Shown here: piece by piece, positions 1 to 8,419 of the stretch
How the letters are laid out: the number at the start of each line of letters is the position of its first letter
Numbering within the stretch: the stretch's first letter is position 1
NCBI GenBank assembly: GCA_947483095.1
Contig: CANKLD010000007.1
Span: 1-31,738 of the forward strand
Length of the DNA stretch: 31,738 bases
Source: Bacteroidota bacterium
GTDB taxonomy: Bacteria > Bacteroidota > Bacteroidia > Flavobacteriales > Flavobacteriaceae
Direction: 5' to 3'
Position numbers and translations under genes: made by a program
The notes under the pieces: generated by a model
What the model saw: the letters and a program-made list of their open reading frames with translations, nothing else
Told to the model about the DNA's origin: nothing
The model's database searches: none

Positions 1-1
1 A

Positions 2-112
2 GATTTAAACTTGAAATTAGAACAATGGGAAAACTTTTACAATTTTAATAGACCACATGGATCATTTAATGGAAAAACTCCTTATGAAATATTAAAAACT
101 AAACTAAAATAA
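2..112 (+). CDS. IS481-type transposase, C-terminal end only (cut by window edge)
   Basis: Frame 2 reads 36 residues to a TAA. The text includes WENFYNFNRPHGSFNGKTPY, the typical end of an rve/integrase-core transposase of the IS481 type (tryptophan, then N-x-x-RPH-x-x-x-x-GKTPYE). Only the region after the DDE catalytic core is inside the window, so whether the element is intact cannot be told. No gene partner is visible. Family assignment rests on this single motif; an IS3-group integrase is the alternative. Confidence 0.75.
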   Translation, partial: DLNLKLEQWENFYNFNRPHGSFNGKTPYEILKTKLK

Positions 113-164
113 TTAACTTTGAAGTCTACGAAGCGATGAAGTACGACAGTAGGAACCCCTCTCT

Positions 165-188
165 GGGATCATGGAATAATCCCTTTTT
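165..188 (+). terminator. Possible intrinsic terminator after the transposase tail
   Basis: GGGAT (165-169) and ATCCC (179-183) can form a 5-bp stem with a 9-nt loop, followed directly by five T. It lies about 50 bases after the transposase stop. The stem is short, so the call is tentative. The surrounding stretch 117-175 looks less AT-rich than its neighbours and may belong to the end of the insertion element. Confidence 0.4.
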
Positions 189-248
189 CATTTTAACCAA
201 TTAAGCGGAATAAAAGTCAGAAAATAGAGGTAAGTCATTAATAATGTT

Positions 249-256
249 TATTTTTG
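249..256 (+). promoter_or_regulatory. Flavobacterial -7 promoter box (TATTTTTG)
   Basis: TATTTTTG matches the Bacteroidota -7 consensus TAnnTTTG exactly and ends 15 bases before the ATG at 272. No TTG was found at the -33 position. If used, transcription would start only about ten bases before the ATG. The TTG inside this box is also the first base triplet of the longest open frame, so it should not be taken as the start codon. Confidence 0.5.
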
Positions 257-271
257 TTTAAAATAAATATA

Positions 272-1918
272 ATGCCCAAAGCTAAATCCCTCTATATAGT
301 TTTTTTAACCTTGTTTTGTGTTTTTTATTCTTTAAGTCAAACGACCATAAAAGAGGATGATTATTTGGCTATTTATCATAAAGAAAGTATTGAATTAAAA
401 TTTGATTCTCCTGTAATAGTTAAGGCCTACAATCAAATTGACTTGCAAGAAATGACTGTAGTTCCTCAATCAAATCAAACTATTTTTTTAATTTCAAATG
501 TAAAACCCGCGCAAATAATAAAATTGGATTACCGTTTTATTTCTAGCAGAAATAATACTGAAAAAACCAATTATTTGGCGAGTCCGTCGACTTCAAGTGG
601 AACTATAAATGTATATTTTAATCATCCGGTTGACATCAACTATACTCAAACTCAAAATGGAGTAAATCTTGATAGTAACTTAGACGATATGCTTATTAGT
701 TATATAAATTCTTGTTCTAGCACCCTTGATATTGCTATTTATAATTCCTATTCTTTAAGCGGAACTACTGGAATTGCAGGTGCTATTAACGCCGCTTATA
801 GCCGAGGAGTTCAAGTGCGACTTATTTATGATGGAAACACAAGTAGTATAATGATTCCTCTTTTAAATCCTTTAATTTCCATTTTAGCTAGTCCAACTTC
901 TTCAAGTTATGGTTTAATGCATAATAAGTTTGTAATTTTTGATGCTAATAGTACAGATGCCAATAAACCCCTAGTTTGGACTGGCTCAACCAATTGGACA
1001 GTAGCACAAATTGATGGCCCCGATAAAAATGGCGCTATTGTTATTCAAGATCAAGCTTTAGCATTAGGATATAAAATAGAATTTGAAGAAATGTGGGGTT
1101 CTTCAACATTAGCGCCTAATGCAACAGTTTCCAAATTTGGTCCTTATAAATCCAATAATACTCCTCATAATTATAGTATTGGAGGCAAAATAGTTAATAG
1201 TTATTTTAGCCCTAGTGATGATTCAAATGCTAAAATTATAGAAGCAATTAATACTGCCAATACCGATATTGATATAGCTACGATGTTAATTACAAGATTA
1301 GACATTAGTTCGGCTTTAATCAATAAATTTAATAGTGGTTTATCCAATTTGAACATGGTTTTATCCTATCAAAACCCTTCAGGCAATCAAAAATCAGTAC
1401 TTCAATCAGGGATCAATACTAGTAGGATAGTAACTTTTACTGCAGGTGGTATTATGCATCATAAATTTATGGTGATTGATAATTTTAATAGTGCTTCAGA
1501 TCCGCAAGTGCTTGTGGGTTCTCATAACTGGAGTACTTCTGCAGAAACTATAAATGATGAAAATATATTAATTGTTCATGATGCCAATATTACCAATCAA
1601 TTTTACCAGGCATTTTCTTATTTATTTCAACAGGCCGGTGGAATTTTAAATACTAACGAGCATCAATTTTCGTCAGACAATTTAGTGGTATATCCAAATC
1701 CTACTAATGGACTTTTACACTTTTATGACAATGAAAAATCTCAAATTAATAGGGTTAATGTAAAGATTATGGATGTTTTAGGCAACATTATTTTGGAACA
1801 GCAATTTGATAATTTAATTAATAAATCAATTGATTTAAGTTCTCAATCTACGGGAATTTATATTTTAGAAGTTAAAACGAACGGAGATTGTAAACATATT
1901 AAGGTTGTAAAATCGTAA
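272..1918 (+). CDS. Secreted phospholipase D-like protein with T9SS sorting domain
   Basis: The protein is 548 residues if started at the ATG at 272. Residues 1-23 form a signal peptide ending in SLSQ. Two HKD half-sites are present: MHNKF (H217, K219, D224) followed by GSTNW, and MHHKF (H396, K398, D403) followed by GSHNW. This pair is the hallmark of the phospholipase D/nuclease superfamily, whose two halves build one active site. Residues about 474-548 begin with YPNPTNG and look like a T9SS type A C-terminal signal, so the mature enzyme should be exported through the outer membrane. Substrate could be phospholipid or nucleic acid; the sequence does not decide. The open frame extends upstream to a TTG at 254, but that overlaps the promoter box and would spoil the signal peptide start, so ATG 272 is preferred. 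Confidence 0.88.
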   Translation: MPKAKSLYIVFLTLFCVFYSLSQTTIKEDDYLAIYHKESIELKFDSPVIVKAYNQIDLQEMTVVPQSNQTIFLISNVKPAQIIKLDYRFISSRNNTEKTNYLASPSTSSGTINVYFNHPVDINYTQTQNGVNLDSNLDDMLISYINSCSSTLDIAIYNSYSLSGTTGIAGAINAAYSRGVQVRLIYDGNTSSIMIPLLNPLISILASPTSSSYGLMHNKFVIFDANSTDANKPLVWTGSTNWTVAQIDGPDKNGAIVIQDQALALGYKIEFEEMWGSSTLAPNATVSKFGPYKSNNTPHNYSIGGKIVNSYFSPSDDSNAKIIEAINTANTDIDIATMLITRLDISSALINKFNSGLSNLNMVLSYQNPSGNQKSVLQSGINTSRIVTFTAGGIMHHKFMVIDNFNSASDPQVLVGSHNWSTSAETINDENILIVHDANITNQFYQAFSYLFQQAGGILNTNEHQFSSDNLVVYPNPTNGLLHFYDNEKSQINRVNVKIMDVLGNIILEQQFDNLINKSIDLSSQSTGIYILEVKTNGDCKHIKVVKS

Positions 1919-1942
1919 TTCAATAAATCGATTTTATTTTTT
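1908..1942 (+). terminator. Intrinsic terminator of the PLD-like gene
   Basis: TAAAATCG (1908-1915) pairs with CGATTTTA (1929-1936) around a 13-nt loop and is followed by six T. The left arm runs right up to the stop codon (1916-1918), which lies in the loop. The stem is AT-rich but perfect over 8 bp. Confidence 0.5.
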
Positions 1943-2008
1943 AGATTATCATAATAGTTTACTTTTATCAATTTAATTTTAGTAATTTTATTTAATAAAA
2001 TTAATTTT

Positions 2009-2518
2009 ATGAAAAATTTCTTAACGGTACTTTTTATTCTATTCTTCAATTTTAACTTCGCTTAAGAATTAATAACTACCGGAAGCAATGTTTCAGTTAA
2101 TGAAGCAAAAGCACTTATAAATCAACATAATTTTGCTAGGGCAGAGGTAGGGGTTTCAGAAATAGAGTGGAGTTCAAAACTTGCAACCGTAGCCCAAAAG
2201 TATGCCAATTATCTAGCATCCTCCTCTTGTTCTTTGAGACATAGTGGAAATAAAAATTATGGTGAAAATTTATTTTGGGGCTCTGGTACGTATTATTCTG
2301 CTCTAGACGCATCGAACTCTTGGTATGAAGAAAAGCAATTGTACAGTTACGAAAAAGTTAGCGATACTAATTTTCATGATGTTGGACATTACACCCAAAT
2401 GATTTGGAGAAACACAACCCAAGTTGGAGTTGGAGTTGCAAAATGCAGTAATGGTAGTTATATTTATGTTGCAAACTATTATCCGACTGGAAATTATATT
2501 GGCCAGTATCCTTACTGA
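2009..2518 (+). pseudogene. CAP/SCP (PR-1-like) secreted protein, interrupted by an in-frame TAA
   Basis: An ATG at 2009 starts a convincing signal peptide (MKNFLTVLFILFFNFNFA). Codon 19 is TAA (2063-2065), exactly where a Gln would complete the usual flavobacterial cleavage site. The same frame then stays open to the natural stop at 2518. The downstream part carries the CAP-domain marks: HNFAR, GENLFWG, HYTQMIWRNTTQVGVGVAKC and a final ANYYPTGNYIGQYPY. One C-to-T change (CAA to TAA) therefore explains the break. The next in-frame ATG is at 2234 and would give 94 residues lacking the signal and the HNxxR helix, so no functional secreted product is expected. CAP proteins are secreted, often sterol- or lipid-binding or of unknown role. 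A sequencing error at one base is the main alternative to a true pseudogene. Confidence 0.8.
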
Positions 2519-2653
2519 TTTTATTGACTATACTATAAATAATTGAATGGATACTTCCTATTTATTCTTAATTTGAGATTATTAATTAAACTATAATTGT
2601 ATTTTAGTACCCTACATTATTTAAATTAGATTTAATCCAATACCATTTCTATT

Positions 2654-3892
2654 ATGAACGAAATTATATGTCCAAGTTGTAAAAAAGCATTTAAAGTTGA
2701 TGAAGCTGGATATGCAGATATCATGAAACAAGTTCGTGACCACCAGTTTGAAGAAGAATTGCAAAAAAGATTAAAACTAGCTGATATTGAAAAGGATAGC
2801 GCGGTTAAATTAGCTGAAGCAAACCTTAAAAATGCACTTCAAGAAAATTTATCAAAAAAAGACATCGAGCTTTCTGAAAAAATGGCTGCAAAAACTGCGG
2901 AGATAGCTGAAATTAATGCTAAATTAGAAAACGCGGAGCTTCTAAAACAGCTATCTGTAACCGAAGCGGTTCAAAAAATAGAGAAGGAACGCGATGCTTT
3001 GGCTAATGATTTAAAAAGTAAGGAAACAGAATCTCAATTGCTTGAAAAATCATTAAACGAAAAATTTGCTGCAGCGCTCAAGACCAAAGATGATATCATC
3101 AAAATGAAAGAGGACGAAATTGATTTGCGCAAAGATTTGAAGCTAAAGCTTTCCACTAAAATGATTGGGGAAACACTAGAACAACATTGTGAAACTGAAT
3201 TTAATAAATTACGTTCTACTGCTTTTCAAAAATCCTATTTTGAAAAAGACAACGATTCAAAGTCTGGTACTAAAGGAGATTATATCTATCGTGAAAATGA
3301 CGAACACGGAAATGAAATTATTTCCATTATGTTTGAAATGAAAAACGAGGCAGATGCTACAGCTTCAAAAAGAAAAAATGAAGAATTTTTTAAAGTATTA
3401 GATAAAAACAGAAACGAAAAAAAATGTGAGTATGCTGTTTTGGTTTCTACATTAGAAGCCGATAATGATTTGTACAATATGGGTATTGTTGATGTGTCTT
3501 ATAAATCTTCGAAAATGTATGTAATACGTCCGCAGTTTTTTATTCCTATTATTACTTTGCTTCGCAATGCCTCGATGAATTCTATGCAATACAAAGCGGA
3601 ATTAACTTCCATAAGAAATCAAAATATTGACATTACCAACTTTGAAGATAACATCACTAAATTCAAAGACAGCTTTGCCAAAAACTATGACTTGGCAAGC
3701 AGACAATTTAAAACGGCAATTGATGAAATAGATAAAACAATGGACCATCTACAAAAGACAAAAGAGGCGCTACTATCATCAGTCAACAATCTTCGCTTAG
3801 CCAATAACAAAGCGGATGATTTGACCATTAAAAAATTGACTCAAGGAAATCCAACAATGAAAGCTAAGTTTGACGAACTTTCAAATGATTGA
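2654..3892 (+). CDS. DUF2130 family protein (coiled coil plus possible PD-(D/E)XK nuclease fold)
   Basis: The 412-residue protein begins with a CPSC knuckle (C6, C9) and a short [20 protein letters not shown] stretch typical of DUF2130. A long charged coiled coil follows (about residues 30-150). The C-terminal half contains GD (D209) and, 19 residues later, E228-M-K230, which fits the D...ExK pattern of restriction-endonuclease-like folds. No signal peptide or membrane segment is seen, so it should be cytoplasmic. It stands alone on the plus strand between a pseudogene and a long non-coding gap, with no obvious partner. The family assignment is good; nuclease activity is inference from the motif, and the biological role is not known to me. 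Confidence 0.8.
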   Translation: MNEIICPSCKKAFKVDEAGYADIMKQVRDHQFEEELQKRLKLADIEKDSAVKLAEANLKNALQENLSKKDIELSEKMAAKTAEIAEINAKLENAELLKQLSVTEAVQKIEKERDALANDLKSKETESQLLEKSLNEKFAAALKTKDDIIKMKEDEIDLRKDLKLKLSTKMIGETLEQHCETEFNKLRSTAFQKSYFEKDNDSKSGTKGDYIYRENDEHGNEIISIMFEMKNEADATASKRKNEEFFKVLDKNRNEKKCEYAVLVSTLEADNDLYNMGIVDVSYKSSKMYVIRPQFFIPIITLLRNASMNSMQYKAELTSIRNQNIDITNFEDNITKFKDSFAKNYDLASRQFKTAIDEIDKTMDHLQKTKEALLSSVNNLRLANNKADDLTIKKLTQGNPTMKAKFDELSND

Positions 3893-4107
3893 TTTTAGTA
3901 GTTTTTAAATATTTGTATTTCTAAATATTATTCCACATTGGCCCTCAATAAATTAATAGAAATTTCACATTGGTTCATTAGTTTCTAGACTTCCTAATAT
4001 TTAATAATTATACTAACTAAACTAAACTAAACATAGAATAGGTATTAGTAGTAACAAAAACCAGGAAATTTTTATTTTAAACTTTTATAAATCCAGTTGA
4101 AATCAAT

Positions 4108-4280
4108 ATGAAAAACAATTATTTATTGATTTTGTTGTTTTTGAGTTTTTGTTTATTTCCTGCCGGATTACATTCTCAAGTTTTGTGATTCATTATGATC
4201 ATATTTACTGTAATTATAGAGTAGTTCCTATTTCAAAATGCTATTATTCTTTGAATTTAGGAATTCAGTTAAAGTGGTAA
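4108..4280 (+). pseudogene. Remnant of a secreted, perhaps outer-membrane, protein gene
   Basis: An ATG at 4108 opens a 26-residue peptide that is almost all signal peptide (MKNNYLLILLLFLSFCLF, then PAGLHSQ) and stops at 4188 two residues after the expected cleavage site. Shifting frame at about 4182, the sequence reads on for 32 residues to a TAA at 4278-4280 and ends in YYSLNLGIQLKW. A final aromatic strand of this kind is common in outer-membrane beta-barrels. This suggests a gene that lost its middle and kept both ends. The second half could be chance, so the joined call is tentative; the signal peptide itself is clear. Confidence 0.4.
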
Positions 4281-4326
4281 AATAATTGAATTATTATAAT
4301 ACCATAAAAAGAACGCTATAGTAACT

Positions 4327-4386
4327 TTAGCTTTTTATTCTTTTGATTTTTCTCAATTTCCGAAGCCTTTGGGCCAATTCTTCCAT
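4327..4386 (-). pseudogene. Short fragment resembling the start of an XRE-type helix-turn-helix protein
   Basis: On the minus strand an ATG at 4386 gives MEELAQRLRKLRKIKRIKS before a stop. This resembles the first helix of small XRE/Cro regulators, and the frame is open for some distance upstream. It is too short to fold or function alone. It may be a decayed regulator gene or chance; nothing else nearby supports it. Confidence 0.2.
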
Positions 4387-4612
4387 AACAGAAGTGGGTG
4401 TTTTTGTGACACGGTATTTTGAAATAAAGTATATAATATAGTTTAGAAATATAGTTGAAAAAGACAAAAATAGTTAATATAATATTTACAAATTAATAAA
4501 TAACAAAAAGTAAACCGGATACTATATTAGTAATATTCAAATTTACTTTTCACCCCAAATTTGCAGTGATTAAACCATGGATTAATAAATATTGAGATAT
4601 AATCAATTTTAA

Positions 4613-4643
4613 TTGTAATTCTAGTTTAAGTATCATAAATTTG
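4613..4643 (+). promoter_or_regulatory. Promoter upstream of wzc (TTG ... TAAATTTG)
   Basis: TAAATTTG (4636-4643) matches the -7 consensus TAnnTTTG, and TTG (4613-4615) sits 20 bases before it, the spacing expected for the -33 element of flavobacterial promoters. It leaves a leader of roughly 100 bases before the wzc ATG. It is the only place in the gap where both elements were found with fitting spacing. Confidence 0.55.
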
Positions 4644-4750
4644 TTTTTTAATAATTTATTAGATTTTTTTTTTAATTATTTGAAAAATAATATTAAATTC
4701 TCATAATTTGCTAATAAAACAAAAAATAATAACACAATTTAATTTTTTTA

Positions 4751-7129
4751 ATGGAAAGTAATAAAATTCAAACTAATTTTAAGGATCAGATTTTTAGTTA
4801 TTTAGGTTATTGGAAATGGTTTTGTTTATCAATTATTATTTCTCTATTTATTTCTAATGCATATTTACGTTATACAGCCGACATTTATTATGCTGAAGCA
4901 AAAATTGAAGTTTTAGATAATAATGAAAATGGTTTTAAACTGCCAAACCAAGGAATTTCAATTTTTGGAGAAAAAAGTATTAATCTTGAAAATCAAATCG
5001 AGATAATCAAATCTTCAAGAATAATAGACCAGGTGGTTGATAAATTAAATTTAACTACCGAAATATTTAGCGAGGGAAAAATTAAACAAGTTGAACAATG
5101 GCAAAATAGTCCTTTCCAAATTATTTGGGCATTACCTAAAGATTCTTTAAATAACTCGTCCACTACTTTTAATATTTCAATTTCAAAAAAAGGGTATAGA
5201 TTAAATGGTAATAACAAAGATTATTTGTTTGGGCAAACTAACTTTGATAATAAAATACCTTTTAAACTGGTATTAAAAATTAATAAAAAAATTAATATTG
5301 GTACCAAATACATAATTAATTTAAAAAAGAAAAAACAATGTAGAAAGTCAATTTCTAGAAATATCATAATTGATTATGTTGGTAATCAAAGTGAAATTTT
5401 AAAAATTAGCTATAATGGTAACAATTTGGACAAAATAAATGATATTGTTAATTCAATTGTTGAAGTTTATAAAAATGATGGTATTGAAGACAGGCAACTT
5501 ATTTTCAAGAAAACAATTGAATTTGTCGACGAGCGTTTTATTACGCTATTTGAAGAATTGAATGATATAGAAAATTCAAAGGTAAATTATGAAAAAAATA
5601 ATGAATTAAGTTATGTTCAATCTGATGCTGGGTTATTAATGGGGAATTTAAATTTGTCTCGCGCAAATTATGTGAATTCATCAACGCAATTAATGTTGTC
5701 TAAAATGGTGATTTCTTCATTAAATAAAACCCGTGATCTGGAGTTTTTGCCAGCTAATATAGGACTTGAGAATACCGAAACAAATCAACTTATCACAAAC
5801 TACAATGAACAGTTATTAAAGCTTAATAAATTAATTGACTCTGGTGCAGGAGAATCAAATCCTGTTATTAATGATAGCAAACGACTTCTTTCAAAATTAA
5901 AAATCAATATTAAAACATCGTTGCAAGGATATGAAAATTTATTAGAATCCAAAAGAAACGAATTAGCAAAGATCAATAGTTTTGAAAAAGCAAGATATAG
6001 TAAAGTTCCTTCAAACCAAAAAGTTATTAGATCTATTGAAAGACAGCAAACTATTAAAGAAGGCCTTTATGTTTTATTACTTCAAAAAAGAGAAGAAGCT
6101 TCTATAAATATGGCTATTACAAACCCTACAATTAAAATTATTGAATATGCAGATAACGAATCGGACCCAATTTTCCCCGATAAAAAAGCGGCCTATTTAA
6201 TAGCTATTCTAATTGGTATATTGTTTACTTTGTCCATAATTTTTATTATTATTCAGTTGGATAATAAAATTCATAATCCTGAAGATCTTAGTCCATTATT
6301 ACCTGAATTATCTGTAATTGCTGAAATACCTTTTATAGATGAAGAGAAAAAGGTAATTAACTTCTTTGACCGGTCGCCACTTTCTGAAGCCTTTAGAATT
6401 TTAAGAACAAATATCAATTTTTTATTACAAAGTACCACTAAAAATGGAAAAATATTGATGGTAACCTCTACTATTAAAGGGGAAGGTAAAACGTTTATAT
6501 CCTTAAATTTAGCTATTTCATTATCCACATTGGATAAAAAGGTAATTTTAATAGGAGCAGATTTAAGAAATCCACAAATCCATAAATCATTAGGATTAGA
6601 TAAATCAAGCTATAGTGGCTTAACAAATTATTTGTCAGATGATGAAATCACAAAAAATAGTATCATAATAAGAAATTTTGATGAAAATCTTAAGTTTGAT
6701 TTAATAATGTCGGGAGCAATTCCACCCAATCCTTCTGAATTACTATCCAATGGAAAGTTTGAAAGTTTATTAAATGACTTAAAGGAGGATTATGATTATA
6801 TTATTATTGACACTGCACCAACACTATTAGTTACAGACACAGCAATTATTTCTCATTTGTCCGATACCGTACTATATGTTACAAGAGCAAATTATACGGA
6901 GAAAAAATTAATTAAATTTATAGCTAAAATTAAAGAATCACTATCCATTAAAAGCATTGGAATTATTTTAAATAATGTAGGAGAAAAACAAGGTTATGGA
7001 TATGGATACAGTTATAATTATAAATATTCGTACAATTATGGCTACGAGTATGGCTATGGTGCTACTACTAAAATAAAACAAAAGGTTTTATTGCAAAGAA
7101 TCAAAAAATGGGTTAAAAAGAAGTTATAA
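4751..7129 (+). CDS. wzc: Wzc-type polysaccharide co-polymerase with bacterial tyrosine kinase domain
   Basis: The 792-residue protein spans the inner membrane with helices at about 21-39 and 481-503, enclosing a periplasmic Wzz-like domain. The cytoplasmic BY-kinase part has Walker A GEGKT (K580), Walker A' ILIGADLRNP (D604) and Walker B YIIIDTAP (D687). The C-terminus holds eleven tyrosines, every second residue from Y749 to Y769, followed by a basic tail. Autophosphorylation of such clusters in Wzc cycles octamer assembly and sets polymer length and export. Length and domain order fit the one-chain PCP-2 type. It faces the glycosyltransferase cluster convergently and has its own promoter. 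No Wza-type exporter gene adjoins it, which is unusual. The ATG at 4751 is the first in frame and precedes the first membrane helix. Confidence 0.95.
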   Translation: MESNKIQTNFKDQIFSYLGYWKWFCLSIIISLFISNAYLRYTADIYYAEAKIEVLDNNENGFKLPNQGISIFGEKSINLENQIEIIKSSRIIDQVVDKLNLTTEIFSEGKIKQVEQWQNSPFQIIWALPKDSLNNSSTTFNISISKKGYRLNGNNKDYLFGQTNFDNKIPFKLVLKINKKINIGTKYIINLKKKKQCRKSISRNIIIDYVGNQSEILKISYNGNNLDKINDIVNSIVEVYKNDGIEDRQLIFKKTIEFVDERFITLFEELNDIENSKVNYEKNNELSYVQSDAGLLMGNLNLSRANYVNSSTQLMLSKMVISSLNKTRDLEFLPANIGLENTETNQLITNYNEQLLKLNKLIDSGAGESNPVINDSKRLLSKLKINIKTSLQGYENLLESKRNELAKINSFEKARYSKVPSNQKVIRSIERQQTIKEGLYVLLLQKREEASINMAITNPTIKIIEYADNESDPIFPDKKAAYLIAILIGILFTLSIIFIIIQLDNKIHNPEDLSPLLPELSVIAEIPFIDEEKKVINFFDRSPLSEAFRILRTNINFLLQSTTKNGKILMVTSTIKGEGKTFISLNLAISLSTLDKKVILIGADLRNPQIHKSLGLDKSSYSGLTNYLSDDEITKNSIIIRNFDENLKFDLIMSGAIPPNPSELLSNGKFESLLNDLKEDYDYIIIDTAPTLLVTDTAIISHLSDTVLYVTRANYTEKKLIKFIAKIKESLSIKSIGIILNNVGEKQGYGYGYSYNYKYSYNYGYEYGYGATTKIKQKVLLQRIKKWVKKKL

Positions 7130-7183
7130 CCCAATCCCTTATTTTGTATTATTCATTTGAATTGAAAAAATGGAAAAGCAAGC

Positions 7184-8419
7184 TTAAATATATTTTGAAA
7201 AATTAAATTGCCGAAGTCTAAATGATAGGTATCTTTTATAGAGTTTTTTTATTTTATTTTTATAGATCAAGTCATTTTCTAATTCTTTATATTCTTCTAA
7301 AATAATATTCCAAACTTTTTTTTGTTCATACCTCGAGGTAATTAATTTTCTTGAGGATGATTTTAGTTTATCGTAAAGCAATGGATCGTTACACAAATTA
7401 TTCATTGCTTTTTCAAGGTCATAACTGTTCTTTGATTCAATTAATACCCCATTAATTTTATCGATAATTATTTCGTTACAGCCATTAATATTGGTTACAA
7501 TTGAAGGTAATCCCATCGCTCCTGCTTGCATTACTACATTTGGAAATCCTTCTCTATAACTAGGCAATACAAGACAATTACTAATTGATAAGTAGGGGCG
7601 TATATCATTTTGATACCCAACTGATAAAATCTTTCTATTAGAATTTATTTCATTCAATGTAGCTTCTGATAAAGGGTCTAGTTGATTCTCTTGATGACCT
7701 ACCAAAAGTAGTTTTATATTTGAATTGTATACCAGCAACTTTTTAAAAGCTAGAACTAATTCATTTATACCTTTATCTCCTACTAAACGGCCTACAAAAA
7801 CAAATACAAAGTCTTTATTTGTTATTCTTAGGTTTTCTTTTAATTCTTCTTTAGTCACTTCAGTAATATTACTATTTGAAAAATAACTAGTGTCTATTCC
7901 ATTGGTACTTCCGTTGGCTAATATTTTAATCTTATCTTTATTTATGAAATTATTTTCCAATATAAAGTCATGCATTCCAGCAGAATTAGAGTAAATGTTA
8001 GTAGCACATGAATAGGTTAATTTCTCAACAAAAATTAATATTTTTTGTTTTATACCAGATGCTTCCATTAAAGGCATTCCAGCCACAGTGTGCAAGCGTA
8101 GCGGAACATTAGCAATTTTTGCTGCCATCATTGAAATAACACCAGCTTTTGGGGTGTGAGAATGAACAATTAGAGGTTTTGTTCGCAATAAATATTTCGT
8201 TAATTTAATTAAAGAAATTAAATCATTTAAAGGAGTAATTCTTCGCGACATTTCAAGATGGTAGTAACCAACATTTTCTTTTAATGCACATTTCCTTAAA
8301 TAGTCTCTATCTGAGGAAACAGCAGTTACATTAAAATAATTACTCATATAGGATAGTTGCCCTTCTAATAATTTATCTAAAGACAAAGGAACTGTCGTAA
8401 CTCGGATTAATTTTTTCAT
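7184..8419 (-). CDS. GT4 family glycosyltransferase (CapM/PglA-like)
   Basis: The 411-residue GT-B protein has the N-terminal VHSHTPKAGVISMMAAK segment typical of CapM/PglA-like GT4 enzymes and a C-terminal nucleotide-sugar half with VGRLVGDKGI and SYREGFPNVVMQAGAMG. In most GT4 enzymes the last motif is E-x7-E; here it is E290-x7-Q298, so the second acidic residue is Gln. No membrane helix is evident, so it should act at the cytoplasmic face on a lipid-linked acceptor. It is convergent with wzc (54 bases apart) and separated by 429 bases from the next gene, so it may be its own transcription unit. Sugar specificity cannot be read. Confidence 0.88.
   Translation of the reverse strand: MKKLIRVTTVPLSLDKLLEGQLSYMSNYFNVTAVSSDRDYLRKCALKENVGYYHLEMSRRITPLNDLISLIKLTKYLLRTKPLIVHSHTPKAGVISMMAAKIANVPLRLHTVAGMPLMEASGIKQKILIFVEKLTYSCATNIYSNSAGMHDFILENNFINKDKIKILANGSTNGIDTSYFSNSNITEVTKEELKENLRITNKDFVFVFVGRLVGDKGINELVLAFKKLLVYNSNIKLLLVGHQENQLDPLSEATLNEINSNRKILSVGYQNDIRPYLSISNCLVLPSYREGFPNVVMQAGAMGLPSIVTNINGCNEIIIDKINGVLIESKNSYDLEKAMNNLCNDPLLYDKLKSSSRKLITSRYEQKKVWNIILEEYKELENDLIYKNKIKKLYKRYLSFRLRQFNFSKYI

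Larger units (their letters stand above)
3893..4750. other. 858-bp intergenic region with gene remnants and the wzc promoter
   Basis: No full-length gene is present. The stretch holds a signal-peptide remnant (4108-4280), a short minus-strand helix-turn-helix-like fragment (4327-4386), a small CTAAA tandem repeat near 4017-4032 and, close to its right end, a promoter pointing at wzc (4613-4643). The rest is AT-rich and unassigned. The mix of remnants suggests a zone where genes have decayed next to the polysaccharide locus. Confidence 0.6.

Noticed and set aside
1858..2049. Minus-strand open frame of 63 codons between the PLD-like and CAP genes
   Set aside because: It overlaps the end of the PLD-like gene and the signal peptide of the CAP gene, is Lys/Ile/Leu-rich low-complexity text and has no recognisable domain.
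3908..3929. AATATTT/AAATATT hairpin after the DUF2130 gene
   Set aside because: All-AT stem with no T run after it, so it does not qualify as a terminator.
4012..4032. Short CTAAA tandem repeat
   Set aside because: Only about three to four copies of a 5-base AT-rich unit, expected by chance in such DNA.
7130..7183. Search for a shared terminator between convergent wzc and the GT4 gene
   Set aside because: Only ATTCATTTGAAT was found, whose 2-nt loop cannot form a stable hairpin.
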